Of a stretch of DNA of 11,836 nt, positions 1 through 7,087 are shown piece after piece. Position 1 is the stretch's first letter, and each line of letters opens with the position of its first letter. Origin of the DNA: an uncultured Eubacteriales bacterium. Lineage in GTDB: Bacteria; Bacillota; Clostridia; Oscillospirales; Acutalibacteraceae. Where the stretch lies: contig CAKSOB010000043.1 of the NCBI GenBank assembly GCA_934476545.1, forward strand, positions 1 through 11,836. Reading direction: 5' to 3'. The position numbers were made by a program, and so were the translations under genes. The notes under the pieces were generated by a model that saw only the letters and a list, made by a program, of their open reading frames with translations, searched no databases and was not told the origin of the DNA.

Positions 1-1
1 A

Positions 2-460
2 CTATACGCAGAAGAATTATCGGAAAACACAGCTATGCGACAGGAAATTCTTCAAGCACTGCAAACCGGAATGCCGGTGATTGCGGAATGCGGCGGCTTT
101 TTATATTTACACCGCACCCTGCAAACAAAGGACGGCGCAGCCTTCCCTATGGTCGGCTGGATTGACGGCGAAGCATTCCCTACCGAGCGCTTGCAGCGGT
201 TTGGATATATCACCATGACCGCACAGCAGGACACGCTGTTCTGCAATGCAGGCGAAATCATAAAAGGACATGAGTTCCATTATTGGGACAGCACCGCTTG
301 CGGGGAAGCATTCCTTGCTAAAAAAACAAACGGAAAATCTTGGTATTGCGGGCATAGCACAAAAACAAGCTACGCCGGATTCCCTCATTTTTATTTTTAT
401 GCAAATACGCACATGGCGGAACGATTTGTTCAACAATGTGCCGAATACGGAGGCTGTTAA
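2..460 (+). CDS. cobB: Cobyrinic acid a,c-diamide synthase (CobB/CbiA), C-terminal part
   Basis: This is the 3' end of a gene whose start lies before the window; 152 codons are visible and the reading frame is open from base 2. The family carries out glutamine-dependent amidation of the a and c side chains of (hydrogeno)cobyrinate, using ATP, in the cytoplasm. The visible part is the class I glutamine amidotransferase domain. It has the LYAEELSEN lead-in, the nucleophile cysteine in AECGG (codon 89-91), the family signature GHEFHYWDS, and a C-terminal HFYFYANTHMAERF segment typical of the end of CbiA proteins. The usual full length is about 450 residues, so roughly the N-terminal two thirds (the ATP-binding domain) is missing here. 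GHEFHYWDS separates it from the related CobQ, which is present separately in this operon. Its stop is followed after one base by the cobT start, with the cobT ribosome binding site inside its last codons. Confidence 0.93.
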   Translation, partial: LYAEELSENTAMRQEILQALQTGMPVIAECGGFLYLHRTLQTKDGAAFPMVGWIDGEAFPTERLQRFGYITMTAQQDTLFCNAGEIIKGHEFHYWDSTACGEAFLAKKTNGKSWYCGHSTKTSYAGFPHFYFYANTHMAERFVQQCAEYGGC

Positions 461-461
461 T

Positions 462-1511
462 ATGAACCGAATCGATTTGATCCGTCCTGCCGATAAAGCA
501 TCCGGCTGCGCTGCAAAAGCGCAGTGGGACAGCATTGGAAAACCCTTGGGCAGCTTGGGATTATTGGAAGAAGCTATTATCAAAATTGCTTCCATTCAAG
601 GCACACCGGATGTGTGTATCGACCACCGAACCGTTGTGGTTCTGTGCGCCGACAACGGTGTCGTTCAAGAGGGCGTTACCCAAACGGACAGCTCGGTAAC
701 TGCCACTTGCGCCGATGCCATTGCCAACGGAACATCTTCTGTAAATCAACTGGCTAAGACCTTTCACGCTAACGTGGTTGCGGTGGATATCGGCATTGAC
801 GGAGAAGTAAATAATCCCAAACTCCTGCAAAAAAAAGTGGCGTTCGGCACCAAAAATTTAGCGGTAGAAGCAGCTATGTCCATAGAAGAATGCAAACAGG
901 CAATTACAATCGGAATGGATCTGGTGCGAGATTTGCAGCAACAGGGAGCCGATCTCCTTGTTACCGGAGAAATGGGAATCGGCAATACCACTACCTCCGC
1001 TGCGTTAACCTCCGTCTTATTGAACTTGCCGCCAAAGGAAGTGACCGGACGAGGCGCCGGATTAGACAGCGCGGGACTTGCCCGAAAAATCCAAGTGATT
1101 GAACGTGCCATTGCATTGCATCACCCCGACAGTAACCATCCTTTCGAGTTGCTTGCCAAGTTAGGGGGCTTGGATATTGCCGGCATGGTGGGGCTGTTTT
1201 TAGGCGGTGCTGTTTATCACGTTCCCATCGTTATGGATGGTGTGATTTCCACCGTTGCCGCAGCTATTGCTTTTAAAATTCACCCGGAAGCGAAGGACTA
1301 CTGGCTGCCCAGTCATGTTTCCGAAGAACCGGCAGCACACCTTCTGTTGGAACAGTTGCAGCTCTCCCCCATCATTCACGGGCAGCTCCACTTGGGAGAA
1401 GGCACCGGCGGCGTACTGTTGCTTCCATTGTTGGACGGTGCATTATCCGTTTATCGTCATGCCCATCGCTTTGAGGAAATTGCAGTAGAAAGGTATGTGG
1501 AACTGAAATGA
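462..1511 (+). CDS. cobT: Nicotinate-nucleotide--dimethylbenzimidazole phosphoribosyltransferase (CobT)
   Basis: CobT transfers phosphoribose from nicotinate mononucleotide to the lower-ligand base, usually dimethylbenzimidazole, giving alpha-ribazole phosphate for nucleotide loop assembly. The protein is 349 residues, matching the usual 350 or so. Visible family motifs are KPLGSLGLLEE near residue 25, the GEMGIGNTTT phosphate-binding segment, and HLGEGTGG near the C-terminus. Glu313 in the last motif corresponds to the catalytic glutamate (Glu317) of the Salmonella enzyme. The frame stays open upstream to base 270, but ATG 462 is preferred. It has a GGAGG at 449-453 with an 8-base spacer, gives the standard N-terminus (NRIDLIRPADKAS), and avoids a long overlap with cobB. 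Its stop overlaps the cobU start by four bases. Which base it activates cannot be read from the sequence. Confidence 0.95.
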   Translation: MNRIDLIRPADKASGCAAKAQWDSIGKPLGSLGLLEEAIIKIASIQGTPDVCIDHRTVVVLCADNGVVQEGVTQTDSSVTATCADAIANGTSSVNQLAKTFHANVVAVDIGIDGEVNNPKLLQKKVAFGTKNLAVEAAMSIEECKQAITIGMDLVRDLQQQGADLLVTGEMGIGNTTTSAALTSVLLNLPPKEVTGRGAGLDSAGLARKIQVIERAIALHHPDSNHPFELLAKLGGLDIAGMVGLFLGGAVYHVPIVMDGVISTVAAAIAFKIHPEAKDYWLPSHVSEEPAAHLLLEQLQLSPIIHGQLHLGEGTGGVLLLPLLDGALSVYRHAHRFEEIAVERYVELK

Positions 1512-2026
1512 TGACACTGGTAATCGGCGGTTCCAAGTGCGGAAAATCTCACTTTGCGGAATCGCTGTTCTCTCAATTTCCCCACCGAAAAATTTATCTT
1601 GCTACCATGATGCCCTTTGGTTCAGAAGCGCAAATTGCCATTGACCGCCACCGACAAAGTCGACTGGGCAAAGGCTTTGAAACTATGGAACGCTTCACCG
1701 ACCTGCACACACTTTCTTTGCCAAGCCCTTGCGGGGTATTATTGGAATGTCTGGGGAATCTCTGCGCAAACGAATTGTTTTGTGACACCCCTGCCCCTGA
1801 TCCGGTGAAAAAAATCATGGCGGGAATCTGTCATCTTCGCAGCACTGCAATGCAGTTGGTGATCGTTTCCAATGATGTAGGCAGTGATGGGATTGCCTAT
1901 GCAAAAGAAACAGAACGGTATATTCAGGTGTTGGGTGAACTCAACTGCCGCCTTGCCAAACTGGCAGACCAAGTGGTGGAATGTGTCTGCGGAATTCCAA
2001 TCTATCAAAAGGAGGTGCTGCGATGA
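1508..2026 (+). CDS. cobU: Adenosylcobinamide kinase / adenosylcobinamide-phosphate guanylyltransferase (CobU), full-length copy
   Basis: CobU phosphorylates adenosylcobinamide and then transfers GMP to it through an enzyme-GMP intermediate, producing AdoCbi-GDP for CobS. The protein is 172 residues (Salmonella CobU is about 180). The N-terminus has the P-loop GGSKCGKS (residues 7-14). A DRHRQSR segment places His48 where the family has its guanylylated histidine. VSNDVGSDG is the Walker-B-like region, followed by the ETERYIQVLGELNCRLA helix and the terminal CVCGIPI segment. The start overlaps the cobT stop as ATGATG; the second ATG at 1511 is an equally possible start. The ribosome binding site is weak, so translation is probably coupled to cobT. 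A shorter paralogue that lacks the histidine region lies two genes downstream. Confidence 0.92.
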   Translation: MMTLVIGGSKCGKSHFAESLFSQFPHRKIYLATMMPFGSEAQIAIDRHRQSRLGKGFETMERFTDLHTLSLPSPCGVLLECLGNLCANELFCDTPAPDPVKKIMAGICHLRSTAMQLVIVSNDVGSDGIAYAKETERYIQVLGELNCRLAKLADQVVECVCGIPIYQKEVLR

Positions 2027-2796
2027 ATTGGCTTGCTTCTCTTGCCAGCGCATTTTTAATGTATTCTAAAATTCCCATGATTCCCGTGTCATGGAAGGAA
2101 GAAAATCGGCGGTATGCTCTTTGCTTTTTTCCGTTGATCGGTGTTGTCATCGGTGGAATTTTTTTCTTGTGGAATTGGATTTGCTCTGCCTGTTCCATCC
2201 ACTTCTTTCTTCGTGGCGCAATCTCTGTGGCAATTCCCATGGTGATTACCGGAGGCATTCACTTGGACGGCTTCTGTGATGTGATGGATGCCAAGGCATC
2301 CTGTGCCGATCGGGCAAAAAAACTGGAGATTATGGCAGACCCGCACATTGGTGCCTTTGGCGTTATGTGGCTGTGCATTTATTTACTGGTACAGGGCGGC
2401 GTATTCTCTCAGCTAACACCGCTTTCTGCAATTTGGATTGTTGCATTGGGATTTGTATTATCTCGTGCCCTCAGCGGTTTTGCAGCCGTTACGTTTCGTT
2501 CTGCCAAAAAGACCGGCGCTTTACAGAATTTTTCTAAACCGGCACAAAAAACCGGTTCTTCTGTTATTTTGCTCTTAACCGCACTGGCAACCGCCGGTGG
2601 CATGATTGCCATTCAGCCAATCATCGGCGGTTTTTCTGTGCTTGGTGCTGCGTTAATCTTTGTGTACTACCGATGGTCCTCCTATCGTCAGTTTGGAGGA
2701 ATCACAGGCGATCTTGCCGGATGGTTCTTGCAGCTTTGTGAGCTTGCCATTCCTATGGGGGCTGTGGCAGGACAAATTCTATTGGAGGTGATGTAG
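2023..2796 (+). CDS. cobS: Adenosylcobinamide-GDP ribazoletransferase (cobalamin synthase, CobS)
   Basis: CobS is the polytopic membrane enzyme that joins AdoCbi-GDP with alpha-ribazole (or its phosphate), the step that makes the complete cobamide. The 257 residues match the family length of about 250. The metal-binding signature is seen in GGIHLDGFCDVMDA (around residue 80), followed by EIMADPHIGAFGV, and the C-terminal ITGDLAGW motif. Several hydrophobic segments fit an integral membrane protein. The frame is open further upstream to 1981, but ATG 2023 is the supported start because GGAGG lies at 2011-2015 and it forms an ATGA overlap with the cobU stop. The next gene starts on the base directly after its stop codon. 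Substrates come from CobU and CobT in the same operon. Confidence 0.94.
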   Translation: MNWLASLASAFLMYSKIPMIPVSWKEENRRYALCFFPLIGVVIGGIFFLWNWICSACSIHFFLRGAISVAIPMVITGGIHLDGFCDVMDAKASCADRAKKLEIMADPHIGAFGVMWLCIYLLVQGGVFSQLTPLSAIWIVALGFVLSRALSGFAAVTFRSAKKTGALQNFSKPAQKTGSSVILLLTALATAGGMIAIQPIIGGFSVLGAALIFVYYRWSSYRQFGGITGDLAGWFLQLCELAIPMGAVAGQILLEVM

Positions 2797-3195
2797 ATGG
2801 TTCTTTTCATCGGCGGCGCCGCACAAGGTAAAACAACCGTTGCGAAAAACCGCTTTTCTCTTTCCGACTCCGATTTCTTAGATGGAGCCACCTGCGCTAC
2901 GGAAGAAATTTTCAGTGCAAAGTGCATTACCCACTACCATCTACTGATTCGTCGATGGATGGATTCCGGCAAAGATCCCCTTGCGCTTACAGAACGACTG
3001 TGCAAAGAACATCCAAACGGTATTGTTCTGATGAATGAAATCGGATGCGGAATCATCCCCATGGAGAAACAGGAACGCCTTTGGAGAGAAACTGTAGGAC
3101 GATGCGGTTGTCTTTTGGCAGAACACGCCCATACGGTTCTGCGTGTTTTTTGCGGAATCCCAACGGTTTTAAAGGAGGAATCTGTCCATGGATAG
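2797..3195 (+). CDS. Shortened CobU-like nucleotide-binding protein (second cobinamide kinase/guanylyltransferase paralogue)
   Basis: This 132-residue protein is related to CobU but about 40 residues shorter. It has an N-terminal P-loop, GGAAQGKTT (residues 6-14). A C-terminal half can be lined up with CobU: NEIGCGIIPM matches NDVGSDGIAY, LWRETVGRCGCLLAEHA matches VLGELNCRLAKLADQ, and FCGIPTVLK matches VCGIPIYQK. The middle part that carries the HRxxR guanylylated histidine in CobU is absent, so a kinase-only or otherwise changed role is possible. This is inference. Proteins of this short type are often labelled bifunctional CobU in Clostridia by similarity alone. It follows cobS with no gap and has GGAGG at 2784-2788; its end overlaps cbiB by 8 bases. 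Its position inside the operon argues for a role in B12 synthesis or in salvage of cobinamide. Confidence 0.8.
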   Translation: MVLFIGGAAQGKTTVAKNRFSLSDSDFLDGATCATEEIFSAKCITHYHLLIRRWMDSGKDPLALTERLCKEHPNGIVLMNEIGCGIIPMEKQERLWRETVGRCGCLLAEHAHTVLRVFCGIPTVLKEESVHG

Positions 3196-4168
3196 CCGAT
3201 TTTGGCTCATTGCTCTTTTACCACCGGCATTGGGATTTTGTTTGGACGCTATTTTAGGCGACCCACACTGGCTGTATCACCCCATTCGATTGGTGGGAAA
3301 CTTGATTGCCGGATTGGAAAAAGCAGTCCGACGACTTTTCCCCAATCACCTGCGATTGGGCGGCTGTTTTCTTGCCATTGCGGTCATTCTCATTACAGCG
3401 GCAATTCCACTTGGGTTGGTAATCTGCTCTTATTGGATTCATTGGATTTTGGGCATTGCGGTGGAAACCGTTCTTTGTTATTTTGCAATCGCGCCTCGAT
3501 GCTTGCAAAAAGAAAGCATGAAGGTTTATGCTTCATTAAAAGAAGGGAATCTGCCGATGGCACGGAAAAACGTTTCCATGATTGTGGGACGGGACACCGC
3601 TGCGCTGGATGCCGCAGGCGTTACCAAAGCAGCAGTGGAAACCGTGGCGGAGAATACTTCGGACGGCGTTACCTCCCCCATTCTTTATTTGGCGCTGGGG
3701 GGCGCCCCCTTAGGGTGGGCATATAAAGCCGTCAACACCATGGATTCCATGATTGGCTACCGCAATGAAAAGTATGGAGAATTGGGTTGGTTTGCCGCAA
3801 AATCAGATGACATTGTCAACTATCTTCCCGCACGATTAACCGCACTCTTGATGATTCTTTCCGCATACCTTTTGCGGTTGGACGGCGCAAATGGGTACCA
3901 TATTTGGAAGCGGGATCGCCGTTGTCACGCCAGTCCCAACTCCGCTCAGACAGAATCGGTTTGTGCCGGCGCGCTCCATATTCAGTTGGCGGGAGACGCC
4001 TACTATTTTGGCGTGCTGCATAAAAAAGAAACCATCGGAGATAACGATCGTCCTGTGGAGCCGGAGGATATTCGGCGAACCAATCGCTTAATGTACGTTA
4101 CATCTATTTTGACTCTCATTCTTGCATTAGGAATTCGAACGGTCGTTTTAGGAGGCATTCTATGGTAA
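3188..4168 (+). CDS. cbiB: Adenosylcobinamide-phosphate synthase (CbiB)
   Basis: CbiB is a membrane-associated enzyme that attaches the aminopropanol linker, or its phosphate made by CobD, to adenosylcobyric acid. The protein is 326 residues, the usual family length. Motifs include LDAILGDPHWLYHP near the N-terminus, VGRDTAALD followed by VETVAENTSDGVTSP in the centre, NTMDSMIGYRNEKY, and HASPNSAQTESVCAGAL and EPEDIRRTNRLMY in the C-terminal part. Hydrophobic segments lie near residues 5-20, 58-100, 215-230 and at the C-terminus. The start ATG 3188 has AAGGAGG at about 3171-3177 and overlaps the preceding CobU-like gene; its own stop overlaps cobD by 7 bases. Pairing with cobD fits the shared task of linker synthesis and attachment. 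In some organisms this protein is called CobD (Pseudomonas naming). Confidence 0.94.
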   Translation: MDSRFWLIALLPPALGFCLDAILGDPHWLYHPIRLVGNLIAGLEKAVRRLFPNHLRLGGCFLAIAVILITAAIPLGLVICSYWIHWILGIAVETVLCYFAIAPRCLQKESMKVYASLKEGNLPMARKNVSMIVGRDTAALDAAGVTKAAVETVAENTSDGVTSPILYLALGGAPLGWAYKAVNTMDSMIGYRNEKYGELGWFAAKSDDIVNYLPARLTALLMILSAYLLRLDGANGYHIWKRDRRCHASPNSAQTESVCAGALHIQLAGDAYYFGVLHKKETIGDNDRPVEPEDIRRTNRLMYVTSILTLILALGIRTVVLGGILW

Positions 4169-5199
4169 TCGCACAACATGGCGGAGATACTTTTTCCCGG
4201 GAAATCCGGTATGATTTTTCCTCCAATCTCAATCCGTTGGGAATGCCCCGGCGAGTAAAAGAAGCATTGCAGTCTGCTGTTTCGGAGTGGGAACGCTATC
4301 CCGACCCTTTTTGCCGAACGCTGCGGGAAAAACTCTCTAAAAAAGAGCAGCTTCCAATGGAGCAAATTGTTTGCGGAAATGGGGCGGCAGATTTGATTTA
4401 TCGCATAGTAGCCGCCATTCGACCAAAGCGTGCGTTGGTTTGCGCCCCTGCCTTTAGCGAATATGAAACAGCATTGCGAGAATTTGGCTGCGCCGTAGAA
4501 CGACATCTTTTACGAGAAGAAACCGGATTCGCTCTGACTGCTGACATCCTCTCCTCCCTGCACAAGCCCATCGAACTGGTCTTTCTCTGCAATCCCAACA
4601 ATCCGGTGGGAAACGTCATTCAACCGGAGGTACTTCATGCTATTTCCCAGCGATGCCATCAAGAAGGTATCTTCTTGATTTGCGACGAATGCTTTCTGGA
4701 TTTTGTAGAAGACGGAGCGCAGTTTAGCGGCAGGCAATGGTTCGGCGAACAGATGATTCTTCTAAAAGCCTTTACCAAAAGTTATGCAATGGCAGGACTG
4801 CGCTTGGGCTATGGATTATTCGGAAGCAAATCGATTGCAGAACAGGTTGCAAACACCGGACAATACTGGAGTGTTTCCGCACCGGCACAGCTTGCCGGAA
4901 CGGTTGCGCTGGAGGAATCCGAGTACCTGCAAAAAACCGTTCCGTTGGTTGCTAAAGAGCGATTATATTTGACAATCGAATTAACGAAACTGGGCTGCAC
5001 AGTTTATCATTCGGACTGCAACTTCTTGCTCTTTCACCATCCGATGCCATTGGAGGAATTGCTGCTGTCAGAGCAAATTTTAATCCGAAACTGCGGAAAT
5101 TATCACAGCTTATCCGAGGGATTTTTCCGCATTGCAGTACGAACCCACAAAGAAAATACAGCGTTGCTCACAGCCATGAGGAGGGTGATTTATGGCTAA
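4162..5199 (+). CDS. cobD: L-threonine-O-3-phosphate decarboxylase (CobD)
   Basis: CobD is a PLP enzyme of the aspartate aminotransferase fold that decarboxylates threonine phosphate to (R)-1-amino-2-propanol phosphate, the linker used by CbiB. The 345 residues are close to the family's usual 350-365. Visible features are the N-terminal HGGD and DFSSNLNPLGMP substrate/PLP region, CNPNNPVG (residues 143-150), CDECFLDF (174-181) with the aspartate that pairs with the PLP nitrogen, and FTKSYAMAGLRLGY where Lys206 is the expected Schiff-base lysine. The histidinol-phosphate aminotransferase HisC is the main look-alike. The B12 operon context and the threonine-phosphate-decarboxylase style N-terminus favour CobD. 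ATG 4162 has GGAGG at 4151-4155 and overlaps the cbiB stop; the stop overlaps cobQ by 8 bases. Confidence 0.91.
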   Translation: MVIAQHGGDTFSREIRYDFSSNLNPLGMPRRVKEALQSAVSEWERYPDPFCRTLREKLSKKEQLPMEQIVCGNGAADLIYRIVAAIRPKRALVCAPAFSEYETALREFGCAVERHLLREETGFALTADILSSLHKPIELVFLCNPNNPVGNVIQPEVLHAISQRCHQEGIFLICDECFLDFVEDGAQFSGRQWFGEQMILLKAFTKSYAMAGLRLGYGLFGSKSIAEQVANTGQYWSVSAPAQLAGTVALEESEYLQKTVPLVAKERLYLTIELTKLGCTVYHSDCNFLLFHHPMPLEELLLSEQILIRNCGNYHSLSEGFFRIAVRTHKENTALLTAMRRVIYG

Positions 5200-6670
5200 G
5201 GTAATTATGATACAAGGCACCATGTCCAATGTCGGAAAAAGCTTATTGACAGCTGCGCTCTGTCGAATTTTCCGACAAGACGGTTACGCTTGTGCGCCTT
5301 TCAAAGCGCAAAATATGGCACTGAACTCCTTTATTACCAAAGACGGTTTGGAACTGGGGCGGGCGCAAGCCATGCAAGCGCAAGCAGCCGGTATTGAGCC
5401 ATCCGCTCTCATGAATCCAATCTTGCTGAAGCCGACCACCGACGTCGGCTCGCAGGTAATCGTCAACGGAAAGGTGCGAGGAAATTTTCGGGCAGCGGAA
5501 TATTTTAAGTATAAAAAAGAATTGATCCCGGATATTTTAGCAGCTTATCACGCACTGGAAAAGGAACACGATATTATCGTGATTGAAGGCGCAGGCAGTC
5601 CTGTGGAATTGAACCTGAAAACCGATGACATTGTCAATATGGGCATGGCAAAGTTGGTAAACGCACCGGTTCTGTTGGCAGGCGATATTGACCGAGGCGG
5701 TATTTTCCCACAGCTTTTGGGAACGCTTTCTCTCTTGGAGCCGGAGGAACTGCAACGGGTAAAGGGATTGATTGTAAATAAGTTCCGAGGGGATCGCGCG
5801 CTATTTCAAAGCGGCGTGGATTTACTGGAAGCAAAAGGAAAAAAGCCTGTGGTGGGGGTTGTTCCCCATGTGGACTGCAACATTGACGATGAGGACAGCT
5901 TATCCGACAAGCTGCAAAAAAACGGTGGAACTGCCATTCTGGATATAGCGGTGATTCGCTTGCCCCGTATTTCTAATTTCACCGATTTTGACAGCTTCTC
6001 TCAATACCCGGATGTTTCCGTCCGCTACGTTACCAAACCGGAACAGCTTGGCTTGCCGGATTTGATTTTATTGCCCGGAACCAAAAGCACCATTGCCGAT
6101 CTCCAATGGCTGCGAAACACCGGACTGGAAACTGTCATTCAACATTGTGTAGCGATGGGAACACCTTTGTTTGGAATTTGCGGCGGCTATCAAATGCTGG
6201 GGCAATCGGTTTCTGACCCCTTTGGCGTGGAGGGCGGCGGCACCGTAGAAGGCATGGGACTGCTCCCCTGCCGCACGGTATTTGCAAAAGAAAAATATCG
6301 CAGCCAAACCACCGGACAATTTGCATCGGTTCCCGGAATATTCTCTGCGCTGTCGCAGATTGCATTTTCCGGCTATGAGATTCATATGGGGCAAACAGAA
6401 TCCGACGGTACGCCGTTGCTCTCCTGCGGCGGAACAGCACAAGGAAACGTGTACGGCTGCTATATCCACGGAATTTTCGATTCTCACGAAGTGACAGACG
6501 CAATTCTGCAAGCATTGTATCGCCGCAGAGGACTTTCCCGCACGGCTTCCGGAATGAATCGAACCGCTTATCAGGAAACCCAATTTGATTTATTGGCACA
6601 GCAGGTTCGGCAAAATCTGGATATGCAACAAATCTATGAAATTCTCCGCCACAGCGGTCAGAGAATTTGA
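5192..6670 (+). CDS. cobQ: Cobyric acid synthase (CobQ/CbiP)
   Basis: CobQ makes four glutamine-dependent amidations (b, d, e and g side chains) on adenosylcobyrinic acid a,c-diamide to give adenosylcobyric acid. The 492 residues match the family (about 485-510). The N-terminal dethiobiotin-synthetase-like ATPase domain starts with MIQGTMSNVGKS and has FKAQNMALNS (37-46), IEGAGSPVELNL (131-142) and GDIDRGGIF (164-172). The C-terminal amidotransferase domain has LLPGTKST, the nucleophile Cys330 in FGICGGYQMLG, and the partner histidine His426 in YIHGIFD. ATG 5192 has a GAGG-type binding site about 8 bases upstream and overlaps the cobD stop. It appears to be the last gene of the biosynthetic operon. 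A new promoter begins 9 bases after its stop and no poly-T terminator is seen in between. Confidence 0.96.
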   Translation: MAKVIMIQGTMSNVGKSLLTAALCRIFRQDGYACAPFKAQNMALNSFITKDGLELGRAQAMQAQAAGIEPSALMNPILLKPTTDVGSQVIVNGKVRGNFRAAEYFKYKKELIPDILAAYHALEKEHDIIVIEGAGSPVELNLKTDDIVNMGMAKLVNAPVLLAGDIDRGGIFPQLLGTLSLLEPEELQRVKGLIVNKFRGDRALFQSGVDLLEAKGKKPVVGVVPHVDCNIDDEDSLSDKLQKNGGTAILDIAVIRLPRISNFTDFDSFSQYPDVSVRYVTKPEQLGLPDLILLPGTKSTIADLQWLRNTGLETVIQHCVAMGTPLFGICGGYQMLGQSVSDPFGVEGGGTVEGMGLLPCRTVFAKEKYRSQTTGQFASVPGIFSALSQIAFSGYEIHMGQTESDGTPLLSCGGTAQGNVYGCYIHGIFDSHEVTDAILQALYRRRGLSRTASGMNRTAYQETQFDLLAQQVRQNLDMQQIYEILRHSGQRI

Positions 6671-6679
6671 GAAAATTCT
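6662..6679 (+). other. Perfect hairpin with GAGA tetraloop at the cobQ stop codon
   Basis: Bases 6662-6668 and 6673-6679 are perfect complements (7 pairs) around a GAGA loop, and the cobQ stop codon lies at the loop. A second, competing hairpin pairs 6640-6646 with 6661-6667 and contains an inner CCGC/GCGG stem. Neither is followed by a T-tract, so neither is a standard intrinsic terminator. They may protect the 3' end of the cob mRNA or may be chance structures. The right arm runs into the -35 hexamer of the next promoter. Confidence 0.35.
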
Positions 6680-6707
6680 AGACAATGCCGTCAAACCATG
6701 CTATACT
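6679..6707 (+). promoter_or_regulatory. Sigma-A-type promoter for the riboswitch and transporter operon
   Basis: The -35 hexamer TAGACA (6679-6684) and the -10 hexamer TATACT (6702-6707) are separated by exactly 17 bases. The -10 is preceded by TGC, an extended -10 element. Transcription would start near 6714, about 40 bases before the riboswitch aptamer. The -10 and -35 each differ from consensus by one base. No other good promoter is seen in this intergenic stretch. Confidence 0.8.
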
Positions 6708-6714
6708 ATTTGTA

Positions 6715-6733
6715 GCAATTTAGAATGAATTGC
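6715..6733 (+). other. Short inverted repeat at the expected mRNA 5' end
   Basis: GCAATT (6715-6720) and AATTGC (6728-6733) are perfect inverted repeats around a 7-base loop, immediately after the expected transcription start. It could form a 5'-terminal stem-loop in the leader RNA or be part of an operator. A 6-pair AT-rich stem can also arise by chance, so this is a weak call. Confidence 0.3.
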
Positions 6734-6754
6734 GATTACAATTAAATAAAAACA

Positions 6755-6976
6755 TCAGGTGTCGAATCGTTTCTATTCTACTTAGAAACGGATTCGGTGA
6801 AAAGGGAAGCAGGTGTAAGTCCTGCACGAACTCGTCACTGTAATTGAGGAGCAAAGAAAGAACTTGTCACTGCGAAGCATTTCGTGGGAAGACCTTTCTG
6901 CGTGAAGATCCATAAGTCAGGAGACCTGCCTGTTGTTGGTACAGAACTAGATTCAATGCCACGAGTAATTGGCAGG
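6755..6976 (+). promoter_or_regulatory. Cobalamin (B12) riboswitch
   Basis: The aptamer shows the conserved elements in the right order. They are an opening CAGGT (6755-6759) that can pair with ACCTG of the B12 box, and a long stem from 6763-6774 with 6784-6796 (12 pairs, one bulge). Then come TGAAAAGGGAA (from 6798), the GCAGG/CCTGC stem (6809-6813 with 6821-6825) with its GTGTAAGT loop, GTCACTGTAA (from 6834), a second CACTG (from 6868), GTGGGAAGACC, and the B12 box AAGTCAGGAGACCTGCCT (6914-6931). Downstream, TGCCA/TGGCA (6957-6961 with 6970-6974) forms a hairpin. Its loop, CGAGT (6962-6966), complements ACTCG at 6830-6834, which suggests the loop-loop contact typical of this class. Adenosylcobalamin or another cobamide should bind and lower expression of the genes from 7088 on. 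The 3' limit is approximate. Confidence 0.94.
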
Positions 6977-7032
6977 ACGCATTCTTACGGATACAATGCG
7001 AAACCGCGCATTTGTGTGCGTGTTTTTTCGTG

Positions 7033-7064
7033 CGCTTTTACTGTTTAGGTAAAAGCGTTTTTTT
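7033..7064 (+). terminator. Intrinsic terminator of the riboswitch expression platform
   Basis: Arms 7033-7041 (CGCTTTTAC) and 7049-7057 (GTAAAAGCG) are perfect complements, 9 pairs around a 7-base loop, followed directly by seven T residues (7058-7064). It sits between the B12 riboswitch and the first gene, only 12 bases before its ribosome binding site. This is the expected position of the off-state terminator in a transcription-attenuating riboswitch. TGCGC at 7031-7035 overlaps its left arm and can instead pair with GCGCA at 7006-7010, which would break the terminator. Confidence 0.88.
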
Positions 7065-7087
7065 ATTTTAAAAATGAGGTGATATTT

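Noticed and set aside
270..461. Upstream extension of cobT in the same frame
   Set aside because: It would overlap the end of cobB by almost 200 bases. The normal CobT N-terminus and a GGAGG site support ATG 462.
1981..2022. Upstream extension of cobS
   Set aside because: ATG 2023 has the ribosome binding site and the usual CobS N-terminus; the extension lies inside cobU.
2521..2560. Two close AAACCGG copies in cobS, considered as a repeat
   Set aside because: They encode ordinary residues in a loop of CobS and do not extend; this is chance similarity.
4003..4506. 167-codon frame on the - strand over the cbiB/cobD junction
   Set aside because: It lies opposite two genes with strong family motifs, and its product shows no recognisable motif or binding site.
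6068..6583. Two overlapping - strand frames (171 and 154 codons) opposite the CobQ amidotransferase domain
   Set aside because: The + strand carries the catalytic Cys and His motifs of CobQ. The antisense frames have no start signal or domain pattern.
7000..7036. Alternating GTGTGCG/GCGC stretch, considered as a CRISPR-like or phase-variable repeat
   Set aside because: Units are too short and irregular. The stretch is better explained as arms of the riboswitch expression platform.
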